Below, one piece after another: positions 1 through 9,816 of a DNA stretch of 64,000 nt. The DNA lies in NCBI RefSeq assembly GCF_028583425.1, contig NC_072791.1:13969868-14033867 (forward strand), in the 5' to 3' direction. The position numbers and the translations under genes were made by a program. The stretch's first letter is position 1. The number at the start of each line of letters is the position of its first letter. The DNA is from Eublepharis macularius. Taxonomy: Eukaryota; Chordata; Lepidosauria; Squamata; Eublepharidae. The notes below the pieces were generated by a model. That model made no database searches and had not been told where the DNA came from. It saw nothing but the letters and a program-made list of their open reading frames with translations.

Positions 1-105
1 AAAAGGGTGGGGGACAGAGTAAGGGGGAAAAATGGGATTATATGTGTTAAATTTGGGGGAAAAAAATTTGTTTCCACTCACCAATAAAATTTTATTAAAA
101 AAAAA

Positions 106-240
106 GACTAACCAACTTTATTGAAGCATAAGTTTTCGACAGCCACAGATCTCTTCGTCAGATGCCTCTGATGAAAAGAGTTGTGGCTCTCGAATGCTTA
201 TGCTACAATAAAGTCGATTAGTCTTAAAAGTGCTACGGGA
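106..240. mobile_element. Inverted Penelope-like tail, third subtype
   Basis: Opposing arms GACTAACCAACTTTATTG and ATAAAGTCGATTAGTC bracket two hammerhead remnants. Confidence 0.6.
126..165 (-). ncRNA. Hammerhead-ribozyme-like motif in an inverted PLE tail
   Basis: On the minus strand GCAT is followed by CTGACGA, a decayed stem II, GAAA, and ATGC that can pair with the first GCAT as stem I. A second, diverged copy follows in inverted orientation at about 168-210 (CTGATGA present, GAAA lost). Confidence 0.5.
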
Positions 241-1578
241 TTCTACTATTTTTCTATCTTCTCAGATACTGAAACGTATCTTCCCCTTAGGAGGACCAGC
301 CCAAATGAGTATAATTAGAAGTTTGCTTACAACATCCAAACTTCCATGACACCTTTCCATTTTCCTTCTAGTGAACAGAACAGATATGACCCAAGGCAAA
401 GAGAGTGAGGGGTTTTCCTTGGGCTAGGGACGGGTGAGTGGGGCACAGAGGCCATGTGGAATCGCAACTGCACAACAGCAGCACCAGGCCCTCATGGTTA
501 TGAGTTGCAGTTCTTCACTCACCTGCATCAGCCCCACAGAAGTTGATTTCTCCCTGCTGCAAAGATACGGCAAAGATTTTATTGTTGGTTTCAAGGCCTC
601 GCCTGGAAAGATCAAAAGATAATTGGAAGACATTCAAATCTTTTCCAGTATTTAGCATTTCAGTTCCTTGAATGGGGAACACAGATTTTCTTGGGTCATG
701 TTCACAACTACCCTCTCTTCCTTTCGTATATTTTAAAGAAACCAGTCTTGCTCAGGTTATCATAGACAAATGAAGGGCTGATTCTCCAATGGTATAGAAT
801 TCACAGAATAAAGAAGGAAGAACTCTGAAATGAAAGGTAGAAGCAGCTCTGAACCCAATGATAGAAATCGCAGCTACCAAACTCAAGAATATCTTTGCAT
901 GTGGGCAAGACAGGCGCAGATGGGGAAAGGCAGGCTTGCTTTCGGTGAAGTCCCACTGCCTATTTCACTGGGCGGTGCTTTTTCTGTCCATCTCCCGGCA
1001 CAGGTCATCCACCAGGGCCACCAAGCCTGTTTCAGTCCCATGACCAAGCCTAGAACTGGACTAGAAAGGATCTGAACCCTTTTCCTTATCCAGGAAAGCT
1101 TGAATTTCTCCATCTCCCACCAGTTCAATCACCTTACTCAAGAAAGGACTAGTTCAGGCTTGTCAGTTGCGATTTCCTGGGTCCTTTGTAGTCCTGTTTT
1201 GACGTGGTGCCACACAGTCTGTTTCGAGGCTGGGGGGACCTCCCCCTCGCACAAGGAGGCATTTCCTCCCTTTCAGACCAAGCCAATCAGCCCCCCCCCG
1301 GCAGATTACATTAGCCAGGAAGGAGAGGCCATATAAGCAAGACATAAGCCTCAAGACCCCAAGGATCCTGTCCACATCCTCAGACTGAATATACTGCAAA
1401 GTTCCCCAAACAGCCCAATGAGTCTCTACCCGGCACCATCTGACCCTGTCACTGCTGATGCAGAGCCCAAGCCAGAACTGGGTCAGCGCTGAACAGAAAG
1501 GGTCAGAGTGGGCCACTGAGGCCTCGACTTCCTCCTCCCTCCAGATCCCAACAGGCCTCTGACTACAGCCCTTCTTAC
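241..1578. other. No recognised gene or repeat
   Basis: Mixed-composition sequence with only short open frames. One minus-strand frame near 1055-965 reads LVALVDDLCREMDRKSTAQ before a stop, which looks protein-like but cannot be tied to the SCAN exon by phase. Confidence 0.4.
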
Positions 1579-1796
1579 CCAGAAAAGCTGCTCTGTGGCA
1601 ATAGTTGATCCTTTCCTGCACCTGAAAGAGAAGTGGGGATCTCACAAAGGGGAAACTGTTGAGGAAAGGAACAGGGTTAAGGTGCGGGGGGAGGGGGGGA
1701 GATGTCTAAAAAAGTTGGGGCCCTCTGTGTGGACTTTGAAGGTATCCCTGGATCATATCCTGTCCCCCACATACTACCTAGAGGAATGCCTCTTAC

Positions 1797-2314
1797 CTCC
1801 TGGCCTGGATTCTTGTCACCTGCATGGCTCAGGAGGAACCCTTCTGCCAGGGCCACTGCCTGGGAACTGGTCTCTGGCCCACATTCCCTGACCCAGCTCT
1901 CCATCTCCGGGGGCAGGATGGCCAGGAACTGGTCCAGGATCACCAGGTCCAGGATCTCCTTCTTGCTGTGCCTTTCTGGCTTCAGCCACTGGAGGCAAAG
2001 GTGGTGGAGTTCACTGCAGACCTTTCGGGGCCCATCAGCCTCCCGATAACGGAATTGCCTGAAGTGCTGGCGCTGCACATCTGAAAGGGGAAAATCCTCT
2101 CCCAGGCTCCTCTGCAAGGTTCCTTCCCTCAGTTCCCTTCTGCTCCCATCCTCCATAGCAACAGGGCCTTTTCTTTCTTCTGGAGCGGCTGAGTCCAGCT
2201 CTGTCCTCATCTTCCCTTCCTCTCCAAACAGCCTCCAGCTGGACCAGTGGATCGCCTTCCTCCTTTGCCAGAATCTTCTATCAAGGCAGCTGCTGGATCA
2301 TTGACCTTCTGCAT
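1797..2314 (-). CDS. SCAN-domain exon of a ZSCAN-like gene
   Basis: Read on the minus strand, an acceptor (CTTCTCTTTGCAG) opens the exon at 2314. The ATG is at 2210-2208, and 138 codons follow to a consensus donor (GGAG|GTAAGA) after position 1797. The protein contains a full SCAN domain: [56 protein letters not shown] and EGFLLS. SCAN domains are about 80-residue leucine-rich dimerisation modules derived from a retroelement capsid, usually at the N-terminus of C2H2 zinc-finger transcription factors. The intact donor argues for a host exon rather than a retrocopy. An out-of-frame ATG at the exon's 5' end opens a 35-codon ORF that ends overlapping the main start. No zinc-finger exon was found down to position 1, so the gene either continues outside the window or is decayed. 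A possible next exon is 1621-1579, short and phase-compatible; I rate it at about 0.3. Confidence 0.75.
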
Positions 2315-2335
2315 CTGCAAAGAGAAGACCGAACT

Positions 2336-2340
<5 letters not shown>

Positions 2341-2377
<37 letters not shown>

Positions 2378-2412
2378 TTCAAAATATGTTCGAAATATAT
2401 ATATATATATAT
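2341..2412. repeat. (GA)n microsatellite followed by (TA)n
   Basis: A pure GA run at 2341-2375, then a (TA)n block at about 2397-2411. Confidence 0.95.
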
Positions 2413-3018
2413 GTTCAAAATATACATATATATACATGTTCGAAAATTAAAAAATGGATAGAGCAAATGAAGAGGAACTTCCACACAGCAAGCAGAAACT
2501 ATAACTAGATGTCCTCGGTGGCTGTTGCTAGGCAACCATGACAGGTCACCCAGTATTCCAGATTTCGTTTCTGTCAGTAAAATGCAAGGGGAAGGGACAT
2601 GGCCTTTTCTGGGGCTGTTTTGGACTCTGGGGGAGGATTTATTGGGGCCAGGTACAGAGGCAGATAAGTTGTTTAGTAGGTACATGGGAGAGAAGTACGT
2701 ATGGTGAGAACCTGCAGGCTTTCAGGAGGAGGGAAAGAGGAAATAGTGTCCAGAAGCGTTTACAGGCGAATGTGAAAGGGGAAGAAGGGGCCAGAGAAAG
2801 GTGGGAGGGAAAGAGAGAAGGAAGCAGGAATGGGAGGAAAGCTGTGGAGGGCAGGGAAGGAAAAGGGATTAAGGTGAGGAAGTGAGAAATGAGATGCCCT
2901 CCAAAAGTCCTTGCAGGCCCCCCATATGTTGCTAAACTATAAACTAAAGATTCCAGCAGCATTCAGATGCTAGACAAGATGACATGGGGCCAGGAATGGA
3001 GTGCATATTTACAAAACA

Positions 3019-3268
3019 GAGAGCCAGTTTGGTGTAGTGGTTAAAAACAGCAAGAATCTAATTTGGAGAACCGGGTTTGATTCCCCACTCCTCTACTTGA
3101 AGCCAGCTGGGTGACCTTGGGTCAGTCACAGCTCTCTCAGAGCTCTCTCAGCCCCACCCACCTCATAGGGTGATTGTTGTGGGAATAATAATAACATACG
3201 TTGTAAACTGCTCTTACACATTAAGTCGTCCTGAAGGGTGTTATATAAATCAAATGTATTGTTATTAA
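3019..3268 (+). repeat. tRNA-derived SINE (Sauria-like), full length
   Basis: Begins GAGAGCCAGTTTGGTGTAGT, has a B-box-like GGGTTTGATTCC, and ends in a LINE-type tail GTATATAAATC. Confidence 0.75.
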
Positions 3269-3276
3269 AATGGTTA

Positions 3277-3595
3277 TGGTGGAGCAACTGAGAGTCCCAG
3301 AGATGCTGGATCTCTCAAATCGTGATTCAGACAAGTGGAGAAGATTTCAGGAGCAGTCTGGCTTGTCCATGGAAGCTGCCGGAGCCATAGAAGAGACAGA
3401 GATGAGCAAGGGGACCCTAATTCGGAAGCTTGCAGGACCCAAACCCAACGATTGGTTTCGTATCTTGCCACTAAGTTCGCAGATGAGAACTCTGTATATG
3501 ATAATGAGTTGGAAGAGATTTATATGCTGACTAAAAATGAGGTTTTCGAAGGGTACCTTTTAAGGGAAGGAGTTGAGCTACGAATAATATCTTAA
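3277..3595 (+). mobile_element. Possible LTR-retrotransposon gag remnant
   Basis: Two overlapping frames (RVPEMLDLSNRDSDKWRRFQ and SYLATKFADENSVYDNELEE) resemble the start of gypsy-type gag proteins of reptiles, joined by frameshifts. Weak, based on composition and the PE-LDLS-W-F pattern only. Confidence 0.3.
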
Positions 3596-5205
3596 TAGCT
3601 TGCTTTCAGTCTACAAAACCCTATTTGTTGTTATTCAAGGACTCGTTGACTCATTAAGAAAGGGTCAGTTTGTGTGAGGTGCCCATGCTTTGAAGAGGTG
3701 GATTTCTAAAAGCCAAAGATCTTCCTTAGCAGAGGCAGCTGCAGTGTGCCAGGCTGCAGAAGTCACCTGGAAGACTGCCGATTTTTTTGACATAAACTGC
3801 ACCAGGCTTATGGAAAAAATTATGGGACAGCCTCTCCATCTCTGCCCACCACAGCAGCTTCACTCCTCTTAGCAGGGCCTTCTGCAGGTGCCACCCTGAA
3901 AATGGGCAAAATCTATAGTTGCCCACTATTGCCCACTGTTTTGGAGATCTGAGTCATTTGTTAGGTTCAAATTATGCTGGGAGGGGAGTCTGAAGACCTT
4001 CGGGGGGGGGGGGATGGCCCTTCATTTATTCCATCTCAGGAACTGCTCTGCTTTCCATTAGGTTTTTGGCACGACTCATCATCCTTGGCTACCTAGTGTG
4101 GCTTATGCCCTCCTGGTATTGGTTTGGTGGTTTAATGCTGGCTCCATCTTCTATTTCTGTCAGATCAAAATAGGGGCATCAGACTGGGATCCTCGTGAGG
4201 CTAGAGTTCCGGGGCCTATAACACACATGCGCACTCTCTGTAGTGTTCCCCAACAGACTGACCTTCTTGACGAGTTCAGGAAAGCTTCCTCTCTCCTGGC
4301 TGTCTGCAAACTGTGGAAGACTGAATGATCCAGGAGGGCTTTTTATGCAGGCAATAGGCCTGTGCTGTAAGAAAAGGCTTTGAGAGACGGTCTGGAAAAG
4401 GGACTGGGACTGTAGACTGGGAGTGTGTGCACAGAATGGGTTTCAGGAAGATAAAAGAAAAACTCGGTATCCTTGAATTCCCGGTCAGATAGTCTCATCC
4501 AATTAGAGAATCCTGAATTTATCCAACGATTATTTCCTTTGGGGGGAAATGAGGGGGGGATTGGACCCTGGGATCCAATTCTATGGTTCTCCGAAGAAGC
4601 TGCCCCCAGCCGCTCTCTGTTGATTCCTTGAGGGGAAACCATCAAACCAGAGAATCCCTATTCTCTTTAGTAAAGGAAGGGGAGGGCTGAGGCTTGCTGA
4701 GTCACAAAGGTGGCTGGAGATGCATCCTTTTATTGCAAGAAGAACTCAGCCCTCTGGCTACCAATGCTAAGAGCAGGGAGGCATTTTGCAAAGGAAATAT
4801 CGGTCCATTACTTACCTCTGTTTAAAAGGTCCTCCAGTGCCACCTCCCCTCCCCTTCACCATATTGCAACAGGAAGTGACTGTAGCAAGTCAGGTGACTT
4901 TTCTCTTCAGAACTTTCTAGGAACTGAGACTCTTTCCCTTTAACCCTAAGATGGATTTCCCAGGAAGCCAAAATACTCCGCTTCTGGCTTTGCCCTGCAA
5001 AGGGTGCATTTCTCAATTCCTTACAAAGCTGTTTATGAAGTCACCTTGGCTTCTTTAAGCTTCTCCCGTTTTTTCTTCTCATAGCAATAGTTTGTGACTG
5101 TGCTTTCAATATTTCGCTTTTAAGAAACTCCAACTCCTCTCAAACTCTCTTCTCCTTAAGTATTTCTGACCACGTGATTCTACCAAGCATAGCTTTCAGT
5201 TTGTT
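3596..5205. other. No recognised feature
   Basis: Only short open frames that look random, plus homopolymer runs. Nothing I can name. Confidence 0.5.
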
Positions 5206-5640
5206 AAAATTTGCTTTCCTGAAGTCCAACCTGTATGTCTAACTACCAACAGCTTTTCCCTTCCCCAAGACTGTGAATTCCAAAATTACTTGGTCACTGC
5301 TACCCAGGGTGCCCACTACTTTCGCCATGTCAACCAAGAATCACGTCCAAGATAGCAGAACCCCTTGTTGCCCTCTCTCCTTTCTAAAAAATGAAGTTGT
5401 CAGCAAGACAAGTCAGGAATTTATTTGACCTTTCATTTTTAGCAGAGTTTGACTTCCAACAGATATCCGGGTAATCTCCCATGACCACTGTGTCCCGTCT
5501 CTTTGTGAACTTTGTAATTTGTTCTAGGAGTTTCTCATCCAAGTCCCCTGCTTGTCATGGTGGTCTATAGCAGACACCCACCATAATATCACTGTTATTT
5601 CTTACTCCTTTTATTTTTACCCAGAGACTTTCAACTGAAC
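5206..5640. repeat. Probable old interspersed repeat
   Basis: The style of the sequence (AAGTCCAACCTGTATG..., TGGTGGTCTATAGCAGACAC) resembles a widespread old vertebrate repeat, class not determined. Confidence 0.35.
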
Positions 5641-6094
5641 TTCCATGCTCAAATATGTATATACCTCACAAGTATATACATCCTTTACAATGCTACTCCC
5701 CTGCCCTTTCTTTTCTCCCCCCTTTGTTCTTCCTTTTCTTTTCTCTTTTGAAATCCTGACTTGTGCTTGCACATGTTGGCTGCCATTTGTTCTTTTAAAA
5801 AAATTATAAATAATAATTGTTTTAGCTGGTCCCAATGGCCTGTGGGAACGTATGTACATGTATTGCTATGGCACAGACTGCAAAGTGCTTTCAACCAGGG
5901 CTCATTTCGAGGGGGAACGCACAGGAACACAGTTCCGGCAGTTCTCCAAAGAGGTCACATGACAGGTGGCTCCACCCACCTGACTCTCAGCCATTTTGGG
6001 CCTGTTTCAGCCTGGATTGGGGCTGAAACGGCCCGGATCGGGCCTCTGATGGGTGGTGGATCACTCTCCCACTCAGCAGTGGCCTGATCCTGAC

Positions 6095-6825
6095 TGTCGT
6101 GCACAGGGCTGGGCACAACAGGCAGGAGGCTCACTGGTACTGCAGGGCTGAACACTGCAGGCAGGAGTTCAGTATTACAGAAGACAGCAAACCAGGGTCC
6201 AGGAGTCAGGCCAGGTGTCAGGGTACGGCTATCAGTCAGAGAGAGAGGGGCAGGCAGAAGAGTAGTCAGTAGGCAGGCCAAGGTCAAAGTCCAAGCAAGC
6301 AGTAGAGCAGGGTACACGAATGTCCAGGTAGCAGGGAGTGGCAAGCTGAGTTGCTTCCACGCTTGGTTTCCTCAGCGTCTTCCTTTATTGCTGTCCTAAT
6401 GAGGGACAGCTGTTGCCTCTCCCTCGAACAGCTCAGCTCGGCGTTGTGCTTGCAGACGGCCACTCCTACGCCTCTCCAGGAGCGCTGCCTTATCTCTAAG
6501 TTTCCTCCTTTCAGCTGGCCCCAGAGGCTCAGATTTCGCTCTTGCCCTGGGGGAGTCTTTGTCTCTTACAGCCTCTGTGGAGGTTTCTGGCTGTTCCTCG
6601 TCCCTGACAGTCTCTGCAGAAGCTCCAGGCTGTTCCTGCTGAATTCCCTCTGGAGCAGCAGCAGTAGTTTCTGACTGCTCCTCCTCTCCCATAGCTTCTG
6701 CATGGGCTTCCAACTCTAGAGGAGATCCTGCTGGCCCTTCCTGCTCATCTTCTGAGGAGGACTCTGAGGAGGACTCTGAGGCACTAGGTAAGGTGGCCAG
6801 TCGGGGCTGGGGCTGACTCATGACA
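6095..6825 (-). mobile_element. Solo LTR, gypsy-like, nested in MITE family A copy 1
   Basis: A 731-bp insertion with short inverted ends TGTCGTG and CATGACA, flanked by a perfect 5-bp duplication CTGAC (6090-6094, 6826-6830), the signature of LTR integration. AATAAA on the minus strand (6390-6385) gives the orientation. The copies of the MITE at 20.4 and 39.4 kb show the uninterrupted site. No internal region or second LTR is present, so this is a solo LTR. Confidence 0.82.
6396..6812 (-). other. Open reading frame inside the solo LTR
   Basis: About 139 codons open on the minus strand, starting at an ATG five bases inside the LTR (MSQPQPRLATLPSASES...) and ending ATAVPH. The product is Ser/Glu-rich and then basic (RRKLRDKAALLERRRSGR). 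I recognise no domain. Whether it is translated or only open by composition is unclear. Confidence 0.4.
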
Positions 6826-7535
6826 CTGACCATTTTGGGCCCCTTTTCAGCCATTTTCAGCCCCTTTTTGCCATTTTGGGCCCAATTTCAGCCCTGAATG
6901 GCCAGGATTGGGTCCAAAACAGCCAGGATAGGAGATGTCAGGGGGTGTGGCATATGCAAATCAGTTATGTGAATGACAGTTCCGGTGCTGGCAAGGGGCG
7001 TGGCACATGCTAATGAGTTATGCTAATGACTTCCTCCAGCTGTTTTTCTATGAAATGACCCCTGCCTTTAACCATTGAAGCCCTAGGGAGCAGATAACAG
7101 TGCCTCAGCAAAAAAAAAAAAAAAAAAGATGGGCCCCTAGTTCCTGTGGGGCCCCAAGGCTTTAGCCTAGTCAGCCTTATGAATAATACAGCCCTGCTTG
7201 AATCCCCTTCCAATCAGTTTCATACTGTGACCTTAAGATCAAGTTTTGTAGGAGAGAAAAGTGTCTCTTAGTTCACCTTCTTTATGCATATCCATGTTAG
7301 TTTGTTGCAAAACCAAAAAGAAGCCTTGTAGCACCTTAAAAGGTTTATTGTGCTATGAACTTTGTTGGTGTGCAGCCTATTCAGCCACTTGCATTAAATG
7401 TCCTCAGAAGAAGTAGAAACCGTGGGAACAAAAGGTAATGGAAAGAGCTACAGAGATGTTACAGTCTGGACTCGCATTTCATTGCTTTTAAGCCTGCTGT
7501 TTGCATTTTTTTCTCTCCAATGTGTGCGTGCATGC

Positions 7536-7756
7536 TAGGGTTGCCAACCTCCAGGTAGTGGCTGGAGATCTCCTGGAATTACAACTGGTCTCCAGGCCAC
7601 AGAGTTCAATTCACCTGGAGAAAATGGCTCCTTTGGGGGCTGGACTGTATGGAATTATGCCCTGCCAAGGTCTTTTCCCTCCCCAAACCCCACTTTTTCC
7701 AGGTTCCCCCCCCCCCAGATCTCCAGGAGTTTCCCAACTTGGAGCTGGCAAACCTA
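7536..7756. mobile_element. hAT-like MITE, family C (TAGGGTTGCC), copy 1
   Basis: Termini TAGGGTTGCCAAC and GCAAACCTA, with flanks GTGCATGC and GTGCGTGC (7 of 8 match). Confidence 0.75.
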
Positions 7757-7764
7757 GTGCGTGC

Positions 7765-8928
7765 GTTATATGCATTAGTTAGCTAAGAACACATTTCCTG
7801 CATATGGTGAAGTGGGCTGTGGCGGAAAGGGCGCTGGCTCTCAGTCCGGGCAACTGAGCCACCATCAATGGCCTGCTAGCCCCACTATCCACCTCCCACC
7901 GTCCCTGGTGGGTGTGGCTCACACTCTCTGTTGCTGCCACCACTCACTGATTTGTACACCGCCTGACTGAGGGGCAGTGAGACCCCTCCGGCTGAATTTC
8001 CTTACTGGGAAGTGAATTGCCCAATCTTTGATTGGGCCCTGGAGAATTGGCAACCCACCAAGGTCTGGCCTGATCAGTTTCTCCTGGGCTCCCTCCCTTC
8101 CTGTAGCATGCCAAGTGGGGGAGGTTACGTAGTCAGAGCTCCACAAGGTTCTTTATATTCAAAAAAGTATAATTTAATAACTATATACAGAGCACTATAT
8201 ACAAGCATGTAAAGGCACAACACATAGGGGTAGACCCCCCGGTTCAGAACTCACAGGGCAGAAAATCAAACTGAAGAGAACCGCCGTCTGCTTTCCCTAC
8301 CACACTGTTCCTTACTCTTCCTTAAGGGGGTGGTGGTCTGAGGGAAGGTTCACCTTTTATTCCCTCTCTGCTGCCTCCCAGGCCCTCCACACTTAGGGCC
8401 TAGGCAACCGGGTTTCACCCAGCAGCAGGAGCCTCTCCTTCTTCAACCAAGAAGGAGCCTAACTGACGTTTTTCCCCTCAGGATCAGCTCAGTCTCTCAA
8501 TTCCGGCCCCACCGCTTATTTTTCCCCTCACTTTCCTAGCCCAGGGCAGCTGGGAGTTGTAGTCCAGGAAGAAGGGCATCCCACACCAAGACTCCTGCAG
8601 GCCTCTCCCTGGCCCTACAGCCCATCAGACCTCATGGGGAACATTTCCTTCCCTTTCTTTAAAGACAGATTAACAGCAACTGGCACTCCTTTCACCCCTG
8701 GTAACCATTTCGTTACATGGGCCCTAGTCCATAAAACCACACTGCTCCTTAATCTTTATTTTGACTTTGTACCTCCAGGTGTGGGCTGGAGATCTCCCGG
8801 AATTACAACCTATCTTCAGGAGACAGAGATCACTTCCCCTGGCATTTCTCAACCCCAGAGTTAGTAAAATTGTAAGCAATCTCCGGGGGAAAAAAATACT
8901 GCTGTGCTGAAAATAGACTTTTAAAAAC
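7765..8928. other. No recognised gene
   Basis: Mixed sequence with no open frame of note. A short family C-like piece (GGTGTGGGCTGGAGATCTCC) is at 8779-8830. Confidence 0.5.
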
Positions 8929-9022
8929 AAATTCCAAACAATGTATTGTCGAAGGCTTTCACGGCCGGAGAACGATGGTTGTTGTGGGTTTTCCGGGCTG
9001 TATTGCCGTGGTCTTGGCATTG

Positions 9023-9070
9023 TAGTTCCTGACGTTTCGCCAGCAACTGTGGCTGGCATCTTCAGAGGTG
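9023..9070 (-). ncRNA. Hammerhead ribozyme (PLE type), intact core
   Basis: Minus strand: CTGAAGA (9065-9059), stem II GCCAGC/GCTGGC with a 7-nt loop, GAAA (9038-9035), then CGTC. Stem III is only the self-complementary ACGU, which suits an intermolecular (dimeric) fold. Stem I next to the core is three pairs, CCU with AGG. Hammerheads of this kind are known from Penelope-like elements. Confidence 0.75.
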
Positions 9071-9133
9071 TAGCACCAAAAGACAGAGATCTCTCAGTCA
9101 CACTGTGACACTGAGAGATCTCTGTCTTTTGGT

Positions 9134-9187
9134 GCTACACCTCTGAAGATGCCAGCCACAGCTGCTGGCGCAACGTCAGGAACTACA
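9134..9187 (+). ncRNA. Hammerhead ribozyme copy with a broken core (GCAA for GAAA)
   Basis: This is the plus-strand arm of the same inverted pair: CTGAAGA at 9143-9149 and stem II GCCAGC/GCTGGC intact, but the conserved GAAA reads GCAA (9170-9173). This should abolish or weaken cleavage. Confidence 0.65.
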
Positions 9188-9599
9188 ATGCCAAGACCAC
9201 GGCAATACAGCCTGGAAAACCCACAACAACCAAAATTCCAAACAGCTTTTAATTACAATTGCAAAATCTAAATTTGTAATTTAAATTGCAAAAAATTACA
9301 AATCCCTTAAAATACGGCGGGGGGGTCCCGTACTAAACAGCGCCCATTGACCAAAGTTTTTTTTTTGCCACTTTAATCATTGTCCGAGGCGGAACTCAAG
9401 CAGCAGTTCGATAGGAGAAAAAATCAACGAGGGCGGAACAATCAGCCAAATTATGGCTTTGGTTGGCTGAAATAGCCTACTCCCGCCCCCTCTTGCACAG
9501 TCGGAGTTTTTCTTAAAAGGGCATCTAACCAACGCGGCTTTTCTTCAAAGGTATCTACTGGAGATCTCTCCTTCCTGCTTTGGCATTTCACGGGTTAAT

Positions 9600-9688
9600 A
9601 GGTTTAGCTTGGTTGGGGAGTCCCGTCTCACGCATGCGCAGTCGAGGAGCGGGGCTATAGACGGGAACTGGGAGCAGAGGGGAATGCG
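9600..9688 (+). promoter_or_regulatory. SNAPC1 proximal promoter and 5' UTR with an NRF1-like site
   Basis: The stretch before the SNAPC1 start holds CGCATGCGCA at 9631-9640, close to the palindromic NRF1 consensus that is typical of housekeeping promoters. No good TATA box is present. The transcription start cannot be read from the sequence. Confidence 0.5.
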
Positions 9689-9816
9689 ATGGACGGCTGG
9701 CCCGGCTTGAAAACGGACTGCGAGGCGCTCCTCAGCGCCTTCCAGGAGGCTGACAGCGTCCGCTTCGAAGACTTTGCTTCGTTGTGGCGGCAGCGCCGCT
9801 TCCACACCATCTTCTA
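9689..9816 (+). CDS. SNAPC1: SNAPC1 coding exon 1
   Basis: Codes for residues 1-42 plus two bases of codon 43 and ends at a GTGAGT donor. The start ATG lies just after a GC-rich upstream region. Confidence 0.95.

Larger units (their letters stand above)
5896..7064. mobile_element. hAT-like MITE, family A, copy 1 (host of a solo LTR)
   Basis: The termini CAGGGCTCATTTCGA and GAAATGACCCCTG are inverted repeats. The flanks CTTTCAAC and CCTTTAAC (8 bp, 6 match) fit the 8-bp duplications of hAT transposons. Without the inserted LTR the element is about 433 bp. No transposase is present. Confidence 0.72.
8941..9232. mobile_element. Inverted (head-to-head) Penelope-like tail insertion
   Basis: A 292-bp near-palindrome: the left arm starts GTATTGTCGAAGGCTTTCAC and the right arm is its reverse complement, with a short centre. 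It is flanked by a perfect 12-bp target duplication AAATTCCAAACA (8929-8940 and 9233-9244). Each arm contains a hammerhead copy. Confidence 0.8.

Noticed and set aside
430..560. Minus-strand acceptor- and donor-like signals around GGAGAAATCAACTTCTGTGG
   Set aside because: The implied exon is only about 30-40 nt and resembles no protein; such pairs occur by chance.
965..1055. Possible terminal exon reading LVALVDDLCREMDRKSTAQ on the minus strand
   Set aside because: It looks protein-like, but the candidate acceptors leave a phase that does not fit the SCAN exon (phase 0) or the possible 43-nt exon (phase 1).
9545..9805. An 86-codon minus-strand reading frame over the SNAPC1 promoter and exon 1
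   Set aside because: It is the antisense shadow of exon 1 and of a GC-rich promoter, with no domain or splice logic.
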